The translations under genes and the position numbers were made by a program. The notes beneath the pieces are model-generated. The model saw only the letters and a program-made list of their open reading frames with translations, did no database searches and was not told the DNA's origin. A stretch of DNA of 23,375 bases from contig PJRA01000011.1 in NCBI GenBank assembly GCA_016987375.1, forward strand, positions 2,257,753 through 2,281,127, written 5' to 3'. Source of the DNA: Brachionus koreanus (lineage: Eukaryota > Rotifera > Eurotatoria > Ploima > Brachionidae). Positions 19,116 through 23,375 of the stretch are shown here, piece after piece; within the stretch, counting starts at the first letter, position 1, and every line of letters begins with the position of its first letter.

Positions 19116-19467
19116 AGTTTAGTCCAAAGCTATTTTTCAAATTATTAAAATATTTAATTTTAATCATATTTATTGAATAAGACTTTTTTTTCTAAATTAA
19201 AAATTTAGATTAGACTTCTAATTTTTTTTTTAATTTAATAAAATAGTTTTTATTTTTATTTTTTTTTATTTCAAGCCTTTTGAAATATTTCAATATTTTT
19301 TTAAAGATTTTGTTATGAAAGTTTCAATAAAAAAACTGTTTTTTCAATTAAAAAAAAAAATTAGAAGTTTAATTTAAATTTTTAATTTAGAAAAAAAAGT
19401 CTTATTCAATGAATATGATTAAAATTAAATATTTTAATAATTTGAAAAATAGCTTTGGACTAAAACT
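19116..19467. mobile_element. Long inverted-repeat element (fold-back or MITE)
   Basis: The left arm, from 19116 (AGTTTAGTCCAAAGCTATTT) to about 19250, is repeated in inverse orientation ending at 19467. Over about 130 bp there are only a handful of mismatches and single-base indels. The loop is about 70-80 bp. No ORF exists and no target duplication was identified. Confidence 0.75.
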
Positions 19468-20143
19468 CATTGACAGTTTCGAGCAGCAAATTGCATTTTC
19501 AACACTCATTTTTGCAAATTTAAATTAGTTTTTTCTAATTAGTATAAATTAAAAGTTAAAAAATCTATGTGATCATTTTAGTTATTTAAAAACGAGAAAC
19601 ATTAAGATATGTGGATCCAGTGTTTTTTGGAATCACTGAATGTGTAGAGAGAAAAATATTTTTTTTTAAAATTATTGTCTAAACAGCTTTTAATGAAATT
19701 GCTATTTAGTGTTGATTATATTGCTAATTCCAAGATTTAAAAAATTTTGAAAATTTTTTCCTTTGAAAATTCAAATAACGAATTAAAAGAAATTTGCCAG
19801 CAAAGCAGTTTTAGTTATTAAAAATAACAGGCTTAAGATATGTGCATGTTGTTTCATCATCTCATCAAATTGATGATCATGTGATTATTTATTTGTGATT
19901 TAGTATAAAGTATTAGCGATAAACCAAATGAAATGTTGAAAATTTTCTATGTTTCAAAAATTAGTGGCCTTTAAAAGAGAGTAATTGTCGAATAAAGTGC
20001 AATTTTATTTTCCTCTATAAAGCTTTTGCTGTTACAAAGAAAAATTATACTTGAATGTTTTTTTTCTTATTTCACTTCTAATAAAAATAGACAAAGTAAA
20101 ACTTTATGTCAAAATTTTATAGATTTGAAGATAGAAAAGACAA
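19468..20143. other. Intergenic region with a diverged direct repeat
   Basis: TTTTAGTTATT...TTAAGATATGTG appears near 19576-19612 and again near 19810-19843, in the same orientation with substitutions between. The rest is AT-rich and probably includes the promoter of the downstream gene. No coding exon was recognised. Confidence 0.4.
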
Positions 20144-20723
20144 ATGGCTAACGATCGGGTCGAAATTATTAGAGAGGTCGCTAGAAATGCTAGTATGGCG
20201 TGCGAATCACTTGAGCGTGCTGCACCAACTTTAGCAAATCTAGCCATATTTGAAAATAATGATCTAATCGAAGAATTTAGAGAGAGCTTTAGAACTCTAA
20301 ATGCTTCAAATACAAATTTAAGTGAACGCATTCAAACCTTAAACGATACAACTGCGGAAATATCGAGAGAATTAACTGGGATAAGAAGTGAAATCGAACA
20401 AGCATTTTTACAAAGTGACGAAAACACTTTGAAGCGCCTATATAATTCAGCCCATTGTACTACTTCTCAATCAAAAATCGGTTGGATTAGGGTAATTTTT
20501 TTTAACAGTCCATTTCCTTAAAAAAATTATAATTTTTTTAAAGCTTGGATTTAATGTTCCTCCTGAATTTCCTGAAACAATTGAAAAGTTGAAAAATCTT
20601 CAAAGACCAAAAGTCATCGCAATTTTGATTTATTATAACCTACCTGTTACAAATGATTTGAAAAAAAACAAGCAATTAATTGCGGATTATTTGGCTATTC
20701 CTAATCTAAATCCAAGATATTAA
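20144..20723 (+). CDS. Unrecognised two-exon helical protein
   Basis: Exon 1 is 20144-20491 and exon 2 is 20544-20723. The 52-bp intron has donor TTAGG|GTAATT and acceptor TTTAAAG|CTTGG, and phase 0 is kept; the protein is 175 residues. Residues 1-100 are helical, with an SLERAAPTLANLA segment and then a heptad-rich stretch (NLSERIQTLNDTTAEISREL) likely to form a coiled coil. The second exon has NVPPEFPETIEKLKNLQR and YYNLPVTNDLKKNKQLIADY, ending LNPRY. No signal peptide, membrane helix or catalytic motif is seen. Without splicing, exon 1 would read on for only nine codons. Composition is clearly less AT-rich than the flanks, so a real gene is likely. A polyadenylation signal follows at 20798. 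I do not recognise the family. Confidence 0.75.
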
Positions 20724-20797
20724 TCAACTTTTTATTTTTTTATTATTTGATATTAGACTTAATTATAAAGTTTATATTTTTTATTTGATTGATTTGA

Positions 20798-20803
20798 AAT
20801 AAA
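20798..20803 (+). promoter_or_regulatory. Polyadenylation signal of the 20144 gene
   Basis: AATAAA lies about 75 bp after the stop codon and just before the 3' end of the opposing LINE. Confidence 0.5.
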
Positions 20804-20877
20804 CCTTATTTCTTCTTATTTACACTTGCTTTTATCACAACCCACCATAAACATCACCATTAATCATTGATATTATT

Positions 20878-23005
20878 TTAAATTGATAGCTTGAATGTTG
20901 CAAATTTCAGCATTGATCGTTTGATTACAAAGCTATTAATCATTCTTGAATAAAAAAATCTAAATGTTTTTTCTCCACTTGCCATTGGTTCAAACAGGTT
21001 TGCACTATTCCTTAAATTGTAACTTAAATTTCTCGAGTCATTTTTAAGAAATCTATTTTCTAAATTCTCAAGCGAGTTATGATAGAATAAAGACTTAAAA
21101 GAGAACGATAACATTCTTTCTAAAAATCGATGCTGAAGAGCATATAATCCATATTTTTCCAAAAAATTATTAACATCATTTAAGTTTTTAGATTCAATTT
21201 TGAACTTATACAATTTAAAAATAGAAAAATAATAACTTTTAGCCAGTTTAATTATTGCCTCTTTATAAAAATAACACAAGAGAGTTGAACAATATCAAAA
21301 CAAGGTAAGATAAATGTTTTGAAAAACTTAACTTTAACAGAGGTTGACAAAAATATAAGTCTTTTAATACTAAACAATTTCTTATTTACAGCAAGAGCTT
21401 TACTGCAAGCTTGTTTAGAGAAATTTAGATTATGATCAATCATAAAAGAATAATTTCTTTGACAAATTTTATTTCTATTCCACATAAGTCTATTGTTTCA
21501 GGAGCAATAATATTTCGTTTAGTAATAATCATACAAAACGTTTTCGACCAGCTTATATCGACCTTATTGTAAAAACACCAATCTCATAAAATATTAAAAG
21601 ACAATTGAAAATTAGCTAATACGGTCTCTAAGTCCTTTTCAGAATGACTAATGCTTGTGTCATCTGCGAACATCTTAAAACTAAATTTCTTTAAAAGAAA
21701 AGGAAGCTGATTTACAAAAATAAGAAAAAGAAGAGGCCCTGAGCCTTGTGGAAGTCCTAATTTAAGTGATACAGGTTTTGAATTTTCATTACCAAGGCGA
21801 ACCATTTGTGATCTATTTCTAAAATAATTAGAAAGTAGTTCCAAGGATTCATTATCAAACCCATAATGAAACAGTTTTAAAAATAGAAGATTTGAATCTA
21901 TCACATCAAAGGCTTTTTTAAAATCAATGAATAAAGAAAGAGTAGTCAATTTATTATCCCTCGCAGAATTCAAATCACTAAGGTATTCATGGACAGCGGT
22001 TTGACAGGAATGCCCAGATCTAAAACCATGCTGACCATAAAAAAAATACTGTTTGACTCAAAAAAAAAGCTAATCTGCTTCGCCAAAAGTTTTTCAAACA
22101 TTTTCGAAATAGGCGATAAATCAGATATAGCTCTATAGTTATTAATATCTGATCCATCTCCTTTATTCTTATACAAAGGGTTTACTAAAGCTAATTTCCT
22201 GTCATCTGGAATACTCTTCAAATTGAGGCATTCATTAAAAAGTATATGTAAAATAGGAATACATATGTCCGGAAGACTTTTTAAAATTTTTGAGTGTATT
22301 CCAATGAAACCAGGTAAGCTAGAAGACGGTAATTCATCCAGACCCTTTTTAATATCATCAAAAGTGAAGTCATGGAACGAAAAATCTGATGTATTATAAG
22401 AATCATTTTGTTTTAATTCCTTAAATACATTAAAAATAAATTTAGACGAATCATCTTGCCCGGACAAAGAGGAAAACGCCATAGATGCAAAGCAGCTTTT
22501 AAACATCTCCACTTGATCAACAGGGTTACTGGCCTTTGTATCAGCCCAAACTAGCTCTTCTGGAATGCTGTTAAAATCAGCGTCTCCTCTAGTTTTAATT
22601 GATGATTTATAGAAGCACCAAAATTTCTTGGAGTTTTTAAAGTCTTTTGATGGCTTTGACTCAAAAAAAGATATCATCTTTTTTCGATTAAGTTTTTTGA
22701 AATCTCTTCTAGCCTCCCTATATTCAATTAGATAAAACTCATTTTTGCAATTCAAGTAATTATGATAACAAAAGTCCCTATAATTTCTTAAAGCCACTAA
22801 TTCAAAATCAAACCATCCTCCTTAAATGTTTAATTGAAACTTCTTCGCTTTCATCTCTTTCAATGGACAGCAAGATTCTATAGTTAAGTGAAAATTCTTT
22901 TTAGTGAATTCCCATTTATTTTCTATTCCTGGAAGCTTATTTATCAGCGAAAAATCAGTTTTTTCTAAGAATCTTCCAATTTTTGGTATATTCCTTTTTG
23001 GACTC
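20878..23005 (-). mobile_element. Decayed LINE (non-LTR retrotransposon), ORF2 reverse transcriptase
   Basis: Read on the minus strand, the sequence gives the linker after the endonuclease (FSLINKLPGIENKW) and GGWFDFELVALRNYRD. The reverse transcriptase follows, with NPLYKNKGDGSDINNYRAIS, motif A FIDFKKAFD (about 21900-21930), motif B GLPQGS (about 21740-21757) and motif C FADD (about 21655-21665). A thumb and C-terminal region ends NLRNSANLFEP...GEKTF. The order and motifs fit the jockey/CR1-type LINE group. The frame is broken by TAA at 22822, a frameshift near 22040 in an A-run, TGA at 21584, and frameshifts near 21448 and 21295. Two codons are also missing after GLPQGS. The endonuclease domain is absent. 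Catalytic Asp residues remain, but the element cannot be autonomous. Confidence 0.88.
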
Positions 23006-23007
23006 TG

Positions 23008-23375
23008 CAAGAGATCAAGAAAAACAAAACTGATGGCGGCTCTTAATATGGAACCAATGGAAAGAATATTGGTAAAGAGAAAACTGTCCTTCATAATGAG
23101 ATTAGCAAACAACAAATTTACAAAAACACTAGTGAACAATATCCTAAATGAAACAAGAGATAAAGAAAATAGAACTAGCAAAAAATCTGTGATAGATAAA
23201 ATGAAAACCATCCTAGAAGAAAAAGACAATATAGAAAATTAACAGCCAAAGCAAGTGATAGGATAAAGCTTGAAAACAAGCTTAACAAAGAAGAAAGCAA
23301 AGATGGAACGATGGAGTCAATTAGGTACCTTTTAGAGAATCGAGTGAGAAAAACAGAAAATAGTTATTTTTTTAT
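23008..23375 (+). mobile_element. Second LINE fragment, C-terminal region, opposite strand
   Basis: On the plus strand from about 23008, KTKLMAALNMEPMERILVKR and KLSFIMRLANNKFTKTL resemble the post-reverse-transcriptase region of a LINE ORF2. The first frame stops at 23240-23242. One frame over, reading continues from about 23220 (KRQYRKLTAKASDRIKLENK, then ESIRYLLENRVRKTE) to the window end, so there is a frameshift near 23220. The corresponding region of the neighbouring minus-strand LINE reads differently, so this is a different element or family. It runs off the window. Confidence 0.55.

Noticed and set aside
22822..23229. Single minus-strand ORF reading through the junction of the two LINEs
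   Set aside because: Only the part below about 23005 is LINE-like on this strand; the upstream part is the antisense of the plus-strand LINE fragment, so the ORF is chimeric by chance.

Overview
The window is eukaryotic and almost certainly metazoan. It is very AT-rich, its genes have short GT-AG introns (mostly 46-111 bp), and it carries clear animal orthologues: the PITSLRE kinase CDK11, an STT3B-type oligosaccharyltransferase subunit, MTHFS, a Na+/K+-ATPase beta subunit and RFC5. Compact genes set among decayed non-LTR retrotransposons and many small inverted-repeat elements suggest a small invertebrate. A monogonont rotifer is my guess, from general impression only.

Layout. 1-2489: a decayed minus-strand coding region, probably a DNA transposon, then a TTAA-flanked MITE and AT-rich sequence. 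2490-4450 (+): two-exon CDK11. 4681-4884: a TA-flanked MITE. 4943-5544 (-): 3' exons of an unrecognised coiled-coil gene. 5732-6140: a TE island with a hairpin and a 5'-truncated LINE tail. 6539-9499 (-): four-exon STT3, with one intron filled by a nested palindrome. 10412-11074 (+): intronless MTHFS. 11426-11632: a second TTAA-type MITE. 12133-14080: an internally deleted Mutator-like (MULE) transposon with strikingly regular 22-bp inverted subterminal arrays. 14158-15123 (-): intronless Na+/K+-ATPase beta. 16101-16227 (-): a probable terminal exon of an unknown gene. 17114-18530 (-): eight-exon RFC5. 19116-19467: a long, nearly perfect inverted repeat. 20144-20723 (+): a two-exon unknown helical protein. 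20878-about 23005 (-): a decayed LINE reverse transcriptase. About 23008-23375 (+): the C-terminal part of a second LINE, head-to-head with the first and cut by the window end.

The host genes are housekeeping functions with no shared pathway: mRNA transcription and splicing kinase, ER N-glycosylation, folate metabolism, ion transport and clamp loading. They do not form a functional cluster. The most unusual structure is the MULE derivative. It keeps both DNA-binding zinc-finger modules but has lost the catalytic core, and each end carries a helically phased array of GCACTA-type motifs. I found no tRNA, rRNA or CRISPR.
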